A stretch of DNA of 8,842 nt from Chitinivibrionales bacterium (GCA_014729595.1 WJJU01000117.1:1-8842); one strand, 5' to 3'. Positions 1 through 6,713 are shown, counted from the first letter of the stretch. Numbers and translations: made by a program. Notes: a model not told the origin generated them from the sequence alone.

Positions 1-51
1 AGGTTTTCGAAGGCGTATGATGCCGAAAGTCGACCTTTATGGAGGCAAAAA

Positions 52-402
52 ATGGCATTTTCGGAAGATGAACGCAAGCAGATTCGACACGATTTTTTTG
101 ATTTTACGAACATGTCACCCGCGGAGCTTGAGCGGTGGCTGCAAACCGGAGAATCGAAATCGGTCGGCGATACCGGAGGGGAGGGGGAGAGTACCGGTCA
201 TGCGAGCGGGAGACGAATCATGGAACTCAAGCATAAAACGCGAGACAAACTGTCGGAAGACGACTACCGGCACATGCGCAAAGTTGTCAATTATATAAAA
301 CGCCACACCGCGCAAAAACCATCGCACGATATTGACGGTTCTCGATGGCGATACAGCCTGATGAATTGGGGGTACGACCCACTAAAGGAGGAAAGAAAAT
401 GA
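52..402 (+). CDS. DUF3140-family small protein
   Basis: A 116-aa protein that matches my memory of the DUF3140 family. The shared pattern is an N-terminal helical segment, a central ESKSVG...GESTGHASGRRI stretch (about residues 34-56), a DDYRHMRKVVNYIKRH helix (about 70-85) and the closing WRYSLMNWGYDPLK block (about 98-111). It is about full length for the family. The start is supported by a GGAGG 6 nt upstream (bases 41-45). There is no signal peptide or membrane segment, so it is probably cytoplasmic. The biochemical role is not established to my knowledge. Its stop overlaps the start of the next gene (ATGA, 399-402), so the two are probably translated together. Family assignment is by recalled sequence pattern only. 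Confidence 0.8.
   Translation: MAFSEDERKQIRHDFFDFTNMSPAELERWLQTGESKSVGDTGGEGESTGHASGRRIMELKHKTRDKLSEDDYRHMRKVVNYIKRHTAQKPSHDIDGSRWRYSLMNWGYDPLKEERK
384..391 (+). promoter_or_regulatory. Strong Shine-Dalgarno that fixes the start of the second + gene
   Basis: AAAGGAGG lies inside the end of the first gene and 7 nt before the ATG at 399. It makes 399 the start of the DUF5872-type gene, rather than the in-frame ATG at 345, which has no such site. Confidence 0.85.
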
Positions 403-1046
403 CTCGATACACAAAGCCGGAAATGCGCGAGCACCTGAAAGAAGAGGTAAAGGCTTCGGCAAAAGGCGGCAAAGCCGGTCAATGGAGTGCGCGCAAAGCC
501 CAACTGCTCGCTCAGCAATACAAGGAACATGGAGGTGGGTACATAGGGCCAAAAGACAAGCGCGGCAAACATCTTGATCACTGGACGGAGCAAGAGTGGC
601 AAACGCAACAAGGCTCGGGAAAGGCGGATACCGGCGACGGTATGAAACGATACCTTCCGGAACGTGCCTGGAAACTGTTGACTGAGGATCAAAAGCGGGC
701 CACCGATCAAAAAAAGCGATCCGCGAAAAAACAATTTGTTCCGAACACCCGTGCCGCGCGCGCCGCACGCGCTTACGTAGACCACGGCGACGCCACCCAA
801 CTCGATGAAGAGCAGTTGCAGCGACTCAGCACGCAGGAACTTCGCCAATTGGCTCGCGATTTCGACATTCACGGACGAAGCAATATGAACAAGACGGGCC
901 TTGCTCACACGCTCCACGAAGGGTTCGAAAAAGCCAATACAACCATGAAAAAGCACGAGCTGCAAGAAAAGGCCGGTTCATTCGGTATCAAGCAGGCGCA
1001 AAACAAGGATATGCTCGTACACGAAATTATTCGTATGTCGCAATAG
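399..1046 (+). CDS. DUF5872-type protein with C-terminal SAP/Rho-N-like repeats
   Basis: A 215-aa, very basic and hydrophilic protein. Residues 1-125 resemble the DUF5872 family: YTKPEMREHLKEEVKAS, then KGGKAGQWSARKAQLLAQQY, GGGY, a W-x-x-Q-E-W block, RYLPERAW and RATDQKKR. The C-terminal part carries two short helical modules, about 139-176 (LSTQELRQLARDFDIHG) and 183-213 (KKHELQEKAGSFGIKQAQNKDMLVHEI). These look like SAP or Rho N-terminal folds, which usually bind nucleic acid. The lysine/arginine content fits DNA or RNA binding, but this is inference. It begins inside the stop of the DUF3140 gene, which suggests a functional pair. The next gene is convergent. Confidence 0.75.
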   Translation: MTRYTKPEMREHLKEEVKASAKGGKAGQWSARKAQLLAQQYKEHGGGYIGPKDKRGKHLDHWTEQEWQTQQGSGKADTGDGMKRYLPERAWKLLTEDQKRATDQKKRSAKKQFVPNTRAARAARAYVDHGDATQLDEEQLQRLSTQELRQLARDFDIHGRSNMNKTGLAHTLHEGFEKANTTMKKHELQEKAGSFGIKQAQNKDMLVHEIIRMSQ

Positions 1047-1424
1047 CTTTATGATTAGGTTTGGAGATGTGGGGCGGGAGCGGTCCGTCGTCGAACTTTC
1101 AGATTCACGAGCGCCATTTCCGCCCGCACCGTGAGTGCCGGGGCTTCGCCGTCGCTTCCCGTCGAGACGGTAGAGGCGCCGTCATCACGACGCCTCCGCA
1201 TGTTGCAGTGCCGCCAAAGCAGGTTGGCAAACTCCATTCTTGTTTCAATGGGTGGGATCTCCAAGATCTGTAAGTGTCTTATCCCCCACCGCCCGGAATG
1301 CTTCATGCGGCGCAACGGCGGTGACTACGCACGGGAAGACACAATAAAAACAGTGGGGAAAGCTGCCGGCACTCCTCAAGCTTCAGAACGAAAGTGATAT
1401 ATCGACGTGTTCAGGTCCCGATTC
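1047..1424. other. Intergenic gap between convergent genes
   Basis: A 378-bp gap between the + strand pair and the end of ablB. I see no clear intrinsic terminator for either side. A weak inverted repeat, GGTGGGAT (1251-1258) against ATCCCCCACC (1281-1290), has a 22-nt loop and no T-run. Both strands stay open for 60-90 codons here, but no frame has a convincing ribosome binding site or recognisable protein, so nothing is called. Confidence 0.6.
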
Positions 1425-2261
1425 TCACAGCGGTTTATACCACACGTTCATATCTTCGATACGGCCGCAAATATTGGTGTTGCGAACGAGTGTCCCGCCG
1501 TAGGCATATCCGCGTTGGGCGAAGACGGTGTTCATGCCCCGGGAGGCGGCGCGTGCGATTGTGTAGCCCATGATAATACCAATTTTTCGTAAATGCTCCT
1601 CGGCGGTATCGAGGAGGTAACGCGCCAAGCCTTTGCGGCGATACTCCGGTATGGTGGCAAAGTCGGTGAGTTCGGCATTGAGGTCTTCGCGATCGATCTC
1701 CGCCGACGCCAGCGCGACCAGGCGTCCCTCGTGCCGCACACCGTAATAAGCGGTATCTTCCGCCATGCCGGCGCGAAGGAATGATGGGTCAAGAATGGGA
1801 AACGGGTAACTCTCGAAAACTTGCCGGTAAATTGCGGCCATCTCATCGACATCCTCGCCAGTGCAGGCGGCGCAGGTATATTCCGGCCGTAAATGCACAT
1901 GAGGAGGGTTCTTTGCCGCCTGCCGCGCTTGTTCGACAATGTGTTTGCCCTTTTCCCCCATTGCCGATTCCGCCCGCCGAGTATCCTTGAATTTGGAAAC
2001 CATTACAAGGGTTGTTTTACCGCCGAAGAAACGCGGTACTTCGGCCTCAACTACGTAACCCCGCGTGGTGAATTCTTTCTCGTGAACGGTGGGAATCTTC
2101 GCGAAAATTTTCCCGTATTCATTATCGTGTGCAAGTACGTCCAGCTCGTCGATTATGCCGGGAAGGTCGGCGGCATCGAGTTTCATCAGGTAAATTCGCG
2201 AACTGAGGGGACCGTGCTGAATGAGTGAATTTTTCAATTTGGTGACTGTATCAGGTTTCAT
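1425..2261 (-). CDS. ablB: Beta-lysine N6-acetyltransferase (GNAT family)
   Basis: A 278-aa protein of the usual length for AblB, which transfers acetyl from acetyl-CoA to L-beta-lysine to give the osmolyte N-epsilon-acetyl-beta-lysine. Residues about 130-278 form the GNAT domain. TDFATIPEYRRKGLARYLL contains the acetyl-CoA pyrophosphate loop (R208-R-K-G-L-A213), and FAQRGYAYGGTLVRNTNI near the C-terminus is typical of AblB. The N-terminal 120 residues are the family-specific part (for example HDNEYGKIFAKIP). The protein is cytosolic. The start ATG overlaps the stop of the ATPase gene (ATGA, 2258-2261), with a GGAGAG at 2273-2278, so translation is probably coupled. Its partner ablA lies upstream in the same unit, which strongly supports the assignment over a generic GNAT enzyme. 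Confidence 0.92.
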   Translation of the reverse strand: MKPDTVTKLKNSLIQHGPLSSRIYLMKLDAADLPGIIDELDVLAHDNEYGKIFAKIPTVHEKEFTTRGYVVEAEVPRFFGGKTTLVMVSKFKDTRRAESAMGEKGKHIVEQARQAAKNPPHVHLRPEYTCAACTGEDVDEMAAIYRQVFESYPFPILDPSFLRAGMAEDTAYYGVRHEGRLVALASAEIDREDLNAELTDFATIPEYRRKGLARYLLDTAEEHLRKIGIIMGYTIARAASRGMNTVFAQRGYAYGGTLVRNTNICGRIEDMNVWYKPL

Positions 2262-2983
2262 TTGCGTGCTATCTCTCCATTGTCTTTGTCCGTTCGGCCG
2301 AATGCTTCAACAAGTTGTTCGATATCTCCGGTTTCTTTGACCCTGCCGTCTTCGAGCAAGATACCGAATGCGGCCGTTTGGCGAGTGAATTCGATGTCGT
2401 GGGTAACGATGATGAAATTTGTCTGGTGTCCCAAGTCTTGGAGCCAGGCGGCAAAATCAGCCGTCGTATTCATATCCAACGCCGCCGTCGGCTCATCCAA
2501 AAGCAAATATCGGGGCTCAAGAACCAACGATCGTGCGATGGCGGCCCGCTGAGCCTGCCCACCGCTGAGCTGAGCGGGGTAGCTTTCGGCAAGGTCCTCT
2601 ATGCCTAATTTGTCGAGGGCCGCGTGCGCTTTCCTTCCCGCCGCATCGCGCCCTTCACCTTGTACTCTCGTTAACGCAAGAACCAAGTTTTCTTGTACGG
2701 TCAAATGTGGAAACAGGTACAAAGCCTGGAACACTACTCCCATTCGGCCGCGGAAGCTTCGTTCGTCCATGGCCCATATATCTTTTTTGTCCAGTCGAAC
2801 AGCTCCGCGGTGGGGGCGAAGAAAACGGCTAAGGCATTTGAGGAGGGTTGTTTTTCCGGAGCCGCTATGGCCAAGAATCGCAACGATATGTCCTTGCCGC
2901 TCGAAATCAAACGTGATGTCGACATCATGTAGTACCTTGCTCTTGGGAGTGTATCCGCAGCTAAGTTTTCGTACCTCAACCAT
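2258..2983 (-). CDS. Amino-acid ABC transporter ATP-binding protein
   Basis: A 241-aa ATPase of the polar amino-acid uptake (HisP/GlnQ-like) class, which would sit on the cytoplasmic face and power the fused permease encoded just upstream. It has Walker A GHSGSGKT (38-45), a Q-loop glutamine in VVFQ (Q86), the signature LSGGQAQR (139-146), Walker B YLLLDEP (159-165), the D-loop ALD and the H-loop histidine in VTHD (H195). All catalytic elements are intact. I chose the ATG at 2983 because GGAAGGGG (complement of 2991-2998) lies 7 nt upstream; the in-frame TTG at 2989 is too close to that site. It overlaps the permease gene by 8 nt and ablB by 4 nt. Substrate specificity cannot be read from this subunit. 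Confidence 0.93.
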   Translation of the reverse strand: MVEVRKLSCGYTPKSKVLHDVDITFDFERQGHIVAILGHSGSGKTTLLKCLSRFLRPHRGAVRLDKKDIWAMDERSFRGRMGVVFQALYLFPHLTVQENLVLALTRVQGEGRDAAGRKAHAALDKLGIEDLAESYPAQLSGGQAQRAAIARSLVLEPRYLLLDEPTAALDMNTTADFAAWLQDLGHQTNFIIVTHDIEFTRQTAAFGILLEDGRVKETGDIEQLVEAFGRTDKDNGEIARK

Positions 2984-4433
2984 GAGCAAACCCCTTCCGG
3001 CGAATAGAACGTTCCATACGATCGGCGAGTTTCATGAGCGGATAGGTGAAAGCGAAGAACATTGCGGCGACAATAAGGTAATAACGCATGGGATCGTAGG
3101 TTACGCTGATGATGGATTGCGCTTCGCGGATTACTTCACCAACGGAAATGACCGAGATTAGGGCCGTATCTTTAAGAAGGGCGACCGAAGAGTTTACCAG
3201 CGGTGGAACGGCGATACGGAATGCCTGCGGCCACACCACAAATCGGAATGTGTCGAGGCGGGTAAGCCCCAATGCGCGAGCCGCCGCCTTTTGCCCCGGC
3301 CCAACCGCCATCAAGCCCGACCGAATAACTTCAGACATGTACGCCGCCGCATTGATTGTGAGCGCCACGATCGCCGAAACAATGGGAGAAAGGTCGATAC
3401 CAACCTGAGGGGCTCCAAAATAAACAAAGAAGAGCTGAACCAGCACCGGCGTGCCGCGAACAAAATCGGTAATGCCGCGCACGATCGTATAGAGAACGCC
3501 ATGGCCCGCATTGAGTACCACCCCCGCGGGCAAGGCAAGGGTAAAACCAAGAGCAAGGGACACAAGCGCAACCAGAATGGTAATCCAGAACCCCTCCACC
3601 AGCTTCCCGGCAACCGCCGAAGCTTCCATCCCGCTCGTTTCCGAAACCGCCTTCGCCTTCCGCGGTTCTTTAAGTAATGAAAACCATTTTGTGTGAATCC
3701 GAGCCAGGGTGCCGTCGGCTTTCAGGGCGGCCAAGGCCGAGTTGATTGAAGCCAGCAGCTCCGTTTCGGTTTGACGAACCGGTATACCCATTTTTTCTTG
3801 ATACAGAAGCGGGCCGGCCGGAGCAAATGGTTTTCGGGCGCTGCGAATCTGATGGAGGCCGACCAATCGGTCCGTCAGAAAAGCGTCGAGACGTCCATTT
3901 TCCATGTCCTGGAAAATGTCGTTGCTGCTTTTGTAGGTGATCGCTTCGATTTCGGGATGATTACTGGAAAGATAATGCTCATACGTCTCGCCCAGAACTA
4001 CGCCGACCCGACGGTCGGCAAGGTGTTCGATGCCTTGAATGCGCGTTGTGTCTTCGCGCCGGATGAAAATCTGAGCCCCCGATATGTAATAAGGTGCCGA
4101 AAAGGAAACTTTCTTTGCGCGTTCGGGTGTAATTGCCATTGAACCGATAATAGCATGATATTTACCTGCAAGAAGGCCGGCGAGGATGCCGTCCCATTCT
4201 GTCGTAACAATATCGAGTTTGCGATCCATATACTTGGCGATTGCCCGGGATACATCGATATCGAATCCCACAAGCTTACCCTCTTCCGAGTAGAAGCTGA
4301 ATGGTGGGTACTTACCGGTCAACGCGACGGATAGTTCGGTATCTTGGCATGCGCCCGAAACGGCCCACAGCAAAATGCATAGTGCGGCGGGTAAACCAGT
4401 CGTCATCCACCTCCCTCGATCCTTATCGTACAT
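2976..4433 (-). CDS. Fused substrate-binding/permease protein of a polar amino-acid ABC transporter
   Basis: A 485-aa protein joining two parts that are usually separate. Residues about 11-30 are a signal/anchor segment (ALCILLWAVSGAC). Residues about 33-252 are a family 3 solute-binding domain with GKYPPFSFY, GFDIDVSRAIAK and ITPERAKKVSFSAPYY; the arginine of TPER normally holds the amino-acid carboxylate. After a short charged linker, about 278-478 form the transmembrane permease, with the RGTPVLVQLFFVYFG motif and the ATPase-contacting EAA loop (about 380-402, AARALGLTRLDTFRFVVWPQ). The start at 4433 has AAAGGAGA 9 nt upstream (complement of 4443-4450); a TTG at 4457 was passed over. The Cys at residue 29 is not in a canonical lipobox. 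Lysine is the likely substrate from context only. Confidence 0.9.
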   Translation of the reverse strand: MYDKDRGRWMTTGLPAALCILLWAVSGACQDTELSVALTGKYPPFSFYSEEGKLVGFDIDVSRAIAKYMDRKLDIVTTEWDGILAGLLAGKYHAIIGSMAITPERAKKVSFSAPYYISGAQIFIRREDTTRIQGIEHLADRRVGVVLGETYEHYLSSNHPEIEAITYKSSNDIFQDMENGRLDAFLTDRLVGLHQIRSARKPFAPAGPLLYQEKMGIPVRQTETELLASINSALAALKADGTLARIHTKWFSLLKEPRKAKAVSETSGMEASAVAGKLVEGFWITILVALVSLALGFTLALPAGVVLNAGHGVLYTIVRGITDFVRGTPVLVQLFFVYFGAPQVGIDLSPIVSAIVALTINAAAYMSEVIRSGLMAVGPGQKAAARALGLTRLDTFRFVVWPQAFRIAVPPLVNSSVALLKDTALISVISVGEVIREAQSIISVTYDPMRYYLIVAAMFFAFTYPLMKLADRMERSIRRKGFAHG

Positions 4434-4539
4434 TGGCTTATGTCTCCTTTTGAGCAAAGACCTTAACCGGCTTATCCAAAAGAACGGCTCCCGGGTCGTA
4501 GTGGTTTCGGCGACTTATGCGGACCGGCTTTCGATGATC

Positions 4540-4569
4540 CGCTTTTTAGCGAATCGCCGCCAAAAAGCG
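4540..4569 (-). other. Near-perfect 12-bp RNA hairpin
   Basis: On the - strand CGCTTTTTGGCG pairs with CGCTAAAAAGCG (one G-U pair) around a GCGATT hexaloop. No T-run follows on either strand, so it is not a classical terminator. Its 3' end (GCG, 4542-4540) is also the start of an alternative GCGGA/TCCGC hairpin (4542-4519), so the two structures would compete. Confidence 0.5.
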
Positions 4570-4618
4570 AAAGATGGGGGAGGCGATATACCGGTACCGC
4601 CGACGTATGAGCGCACCG

Positions 4619-4674
4619 GAGACGGAAACCGTGGAAGAGGAGTTCTCTTATGAACTTTTCCACGGCTCCGTCTC
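4619..4674 (-). other. Long hairpin just after ablA
   Basis: A 56-nt imperfect palindrome that starts 17 nt after the ablA stop. Arms GAGACGGA/TCCGTCTC, then CCGTGGAA/TTCCACGG, then an apical AGTTC/GAACT give about 21 paired bases with small internal loops. No T-run follows on the - strand. It may be an mRNA 3'-end stabiliser, a processing site or a factor-dependent pause, rather than an intrinsic terminator. Confidence 0.6.
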
Positions 4675-4690
4675 GAATGATCGGAAAAAA

Positions 4691-6049
4691 CTAGGCGCGT
4701 TTGGCCTTTTCTTCCGAGGCTTTCCGCAACTGCTCTTTTTTCTTATAGCTTCGACGTCGCGCTATCCTTCGGTTGCATGAAGGCGTTAGGGAAGCCGCTT
4801 CGTCCGAGAGCAGCTTTAATACGCCGACATTACCGAATTCATCGGCGTCTTCCAAGTTAAGCTGAAGGTGACACGCTTCGCAATTGCGGTCGCAAAAATT
4901 CGGTTCGTACGTATCCGGCTCTTTATAGGTGCAGATAACACCCTCGTAATTACGTAAAACCACTTTGTTGGTTGACCAGGATATAAGATAATTCGGCATG
5001 ACCGGAATCTTGCCCCCACCTCCGGGTGCATCGATTACGTAGGTGGGGACGGCGAAACCACTGGTGTGGCCAATCAGGCTCTCAACTATTTCGATCCCTT
5101 TGCTGACGGGGGTTCTGAAATGTGTCAACCCCTCCGACAAATCGCACTGGTACAGATAGTACGGCCGTACACGGTTTTGCACCAGCTTGTGCACCAATCT
5201 CTTGACAATGCGTTGGCAGTCATTGATCCCGGCGAGAAGCACGGACTGGTTTCCCAACGGAACGCCCGCGTCGGCAAGCATCCGAAGGGCACGGCGCGAA
5301 GTGTTCGTCAACTCACGTGGATGATTGAAGTGAGTATTAACCCATATCGGTTGGTGTTTCCGAAGAATCGTGACCAGTTTATCGGTAATCCGGTAGGGAA
5401 GAACAACCGGTGTACGAGTGCCGATCCGAAGTACTTCGATATGCGGAATCCGCTTAAGCTCCGTGAGCAACCAATCCAGCCGCGAATCCGACATCATAAA
5501 CGGATCACCGCCCGACAAGAGCACGTCGCGTACTTCGGGGTGGCGGCGAATGTACTCGATTCCGCGTTGAAGAACATCACGAGAGGGAATCGAATCCACG
5601 TCGCCAACTTTACGCTTGCGTGTACAATGGCGACAATACATCGCGCACGTGTTACTCACATGGAAAAGAACACGGTCCGGATAGCGGTGCGTAATACCGG
5701 GTGTTGGACTATCCTTATCTTCCGAGAGCGGATCGACATGGTCGGCTTTGTCGATATTCAACTCGGCCATCGACGGGAATGCCTGTTGGAATACCGGGTC
5801 ACGACTGTAATCTTTTACATCGATAAGAGAGAGGTAGTAGGGGGTAATGGACAAAGGAAAATGATCGACTACCTCATCCAATTTTCTGCGTTCCATTTCG
5901 GAGAACTCCACGCCGGTGAGTTCCTCGAATGTCTGGACATCACGGATGGCGTGTTTTACTTGCCAACGCCAGTCACTCCATTTTTCCATGGAAAACTCAG
6001 AGCCGATTCGCTTGAGTATGGTACGTTGCCGTTTTTCGACGCTCGTCAT
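4691..6049 (-). CDS. ablA: L-lysine 2,3-aminomutase (radical SAM, PLP-dependent)
   Basis: A 452-aa cytosolic enzyme that converts L-lysine to L-beta-lysine, the first step to N-epsilon-acetyl-beta-lysine. It aligns by eye with clostridial KamA from WSDWRWQVKHAI (about residue 24) onward. The radical SAM iron-sulfur site is C135-x3-C139-x2-C142 (CAMYCRHC). The PLP lysine is K347 in DAPGGGGK. The substrate-binding aspartates correspond to D303 (YQCDLSEG) and D340. Likely zinc cysteines are C278 (GINDC) and the FCDRNCEAC cluster (C386, C390, C393). The last 30 residues are a basic tail (RRRSYKKKEQLRK...). I chose the ATG at 6049, which has GAGG 6 nt upstream; a TTG at 6151 would add a low-complexity basic leader with no family similarity. 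Partner ablB downstream supports the AblA role over lysine catabolism. Confidence 0.95.
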   Translation of the reverse strand: MTSVEKRQRTILKRIGSEFSMEKWSDWRWQVKHAIRDVQTFEELTGVEFSEMERRKLDEVVDHFPLSITPYYLSLIDVKDYSRDPVFQQAFPSMAELNIDKADHVDPLSEDKDSPTPGITHRYPDRVLFHVSNTCAMYCRHCTRKRKVGDVDSIPSRDVLQRGIEYIRRHPEVRDVLLSGGDPFMMSDSRLDWLLTELKRIPHIEVLRIGTRTPVVLPYRITDKLVTILRKHQPIWVNTHFNHPRELTNTSRRALRMLADAGVPLGNQSVLLAGINDCQRIVKRLVHKLVQNRVRPYYLYQCDLSEGLTHFRTPVSKGIEIVESLIGHTSGFAVPTYVIDAPGGGGKIPVMPNYLISWSTNKVVLRNYEGVICTYKEPDTYEPNFCDRNCEACHLQLNLEDADEFGNVGVLKLLSDEAASLTPSCNRRIARRRSYKKKEQLRKASEEKAKRA

Positions 6050-6175
6050 GATGATCCTCGCTTCCGTGGTTGCGGGCCACCGTTGGGCCGGCCCCGGTTT
6101 TTTTGCCTTGCATTTGTTCGTTTTATGTGGCGGGATACCGCTGCGCTTCAACTTTCGGTAGTTGGTGCGGGCGTA

Positions 6176-6208
6176 CCCGAAATACGATCGGGTTGAGGAT
6201 CAACCCGA
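6176..6208 (-). promoter_or_regulatory. Mutually exclusive hairpins in the ablA leader
   Basis: On the - strand the order is TCGGGTT (6208-6202), AACCCGA (6194-6188), TCGGG (6180-6176). The middle segment can pair with either flank: a 7-bp stem with a 7-nt loop, or a 5-bp stem with a 7-nt loop. The third segment can also pair onward (CGGG tacg CCCG). This looks like an attenuator-type switch about 130 nt before the ablA start, but no T-run follows and no function is shown. Confidence 0.3.
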
Positions 6209-6401
6209 CTCAGCAAACTCAGTTGTTGCGTAGTTCCTACATAGGTTGCGATGTTGCCGCCAAGCATGAGAGTGTAGTGGGGGGATCGCGGTATCCTCGA
6301 AAGGTACAACCGATCAAACTCTTCGTGCTCGCAATAGCTCCCCGCGGGGATATCCGTATCCTGTAGATCGGATTCGTGTTAAAAGCCTACACTATAACCT
6401 C

Positions 6402-6417
6402 CACCGACTTGTCGGTG
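6402..6417. repeat. Perfect 16-bp palindrome (operator or stem-loop)
   Basis: CACCGACTTGTCGGTG pairs along its full length, apart from a 2-nt TT centre. As DNA it would suit a dimeric regulator; as RNA it folds to a stem with a CUUG-type loop. It lies about 350 bp upstream of ablA and just below repeat R1. Confidence 0.45.
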
Positions 6418-6452
6418 CGACGTCCGGCTCCCGGCAAGGTGCTCCGACGAAG

Positions 6453-6546
6453 GCATACCGGGCGTATGTCGAGGCGGGAAACACATCTGAGGCCACAATG
6501 GCCGCAGATATGATGGGTGCGGATTTTTAGGGTAGGCTCTACGGTT
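6453..6546 (+). repeat. Dispersed repeat, copy R1
   Basis: This segment of about 94 bp matches 7436-7532 in the same orientation, at roughly three quarters identity by eye. Shared blocks include GCATA, CGGGCGT, CGAGGCGGG, ACAATGG, GATGGG and GGTAGGCTCT. R1 contains a hairpin, ATCTGaGGCC-acaat-GGCCgCAGAT (6485-6509), and a short T-run. On the - strand it begins right at the stop of the small Cys-rich gene. Flanking sequence outside these limits does not match. Confidence 0.7.
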
Positions 6547-6709
6547 CATTCAATGCCCGCCCGGAAACACACCACTCTTCGCCGCACATTCGGCCGGCCA
6601 CCATCAACTCGAATCGGCCGCCGTTTAATGCGTCTTTCGAACAAGGCACTCCCCCTTCGCCGGTGATCGACCGCAATTTCCGGCCACATCTATTGCAAAA
6701 AAGTACCAT
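6539..6709 (-). CDS. Small Cys-rich, zinc-ribbon-like protein
   Basis: A 56-codon reading frame starting MVLFCNRCGRK and ending RALNEP. It has an N-terminal CxxC knuckle (C5, C8) plus C23, C42 and C47 (CGEEWC), and a balanced, protein-like composition, unlike the other frames here. This suggests a tiny zinc-binding protein, possibly cytoplasmic; I know no family for it. It follows the PilZ gene by 86 bp on the same strand. There is no visible Shine-Dalgarno. A possible promoter (TTGCAC, complement of 6738-6743; 18-nt spacer; TATCAT, complement of 6714-6719) sits so close to the ATG that the message would be nearly leaderless, which is a reason for caution about the start. The stop lies at the edge of repeat R1. 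Confidence 0.55.
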   Translation of the reverse strand: MVLFCNRCGRKLRSITGEGGVPCSKDALNGGRFELMVAGRMCGEEWCVSGRALNEP

Positions 6710-6713
6710 TGAT

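Larger units (their letters stand above)
4434..4690 (-). promoter_or_regulatory. Structured leader between ablA and the transporter gene
   Basis: A 257-nt untranslated stretch inside an otherwise tightly packed unit. In transcript order it holds a long hairpin (4674-4619), a GGCG...CGCC inverted repeat around a GGTACC core (4601-4582), a 12-bp hairpin (4569-4540), a weaker 5-bp hairpin (4542-4519) that shares bases with the previous one, and two copies of AAGCCGGT (complement of 4523-4530 and 4466-4473). It ends with a good Shine-Dalgarno at 4450-4443. I did not recognise the lysine or c-di-AMP riboswitch consensus. A regulatory role is inferred from the density of structure. Confidence 0.4.
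6050..6538. other. Noncoding region upstream of ablA
   Basis: A stretch of 489 bp with no gene I can support. It holds repeat R1, a perfect 16-bp palindrome (6402-6417), two overlapping small palindromes, CCCCGCGGGG (6340-6349) and GGATATCC (6348-6355), and competing hairpins at 6176-6208. The promoter of the ablA unit probably lies here, but I could not find a convincing sigma70 pair on the - strand; a TATAGT at the complement of about 6392-6397 lacks a -35 partner. Confidence 0.5.

Noticed and set aside
291..965. 224-codon - strand frame opposite the two + strand genes
   Set aside because: The + strand frames have ribosome binding sites, an ATGA overlap and family resemblance; the antisense translation has none of these.
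1055..1315. 86-codon - strand and 70-88-codon + strand frames in the gap after the DUF5872 gene
   Set aside because: Several frames are open at once, none has a ribosome binding site, and all translations are Arg-rich with no recognised family.
4619..4674. Intrinsic terminator after ablA
   Set aside because: The stem is strong but no T-run follows on the - strand, so I list it only as a hairpin.
4434..4690. Lysine (L-box) or c-di-AMP (ydaO) riboswitch
   Set aside because: Context makes both attractive, but I could not find their conserved core sequences in this spacer or in the ablA leader.
5066..6196. Long + strand open frame (376 codons) opposite ablA
   Set aside because: It is fully antisense to an unambiguous lysine aminomutase gene and its translation shows no recognisable domain; the openness follows from ablA codon usage.
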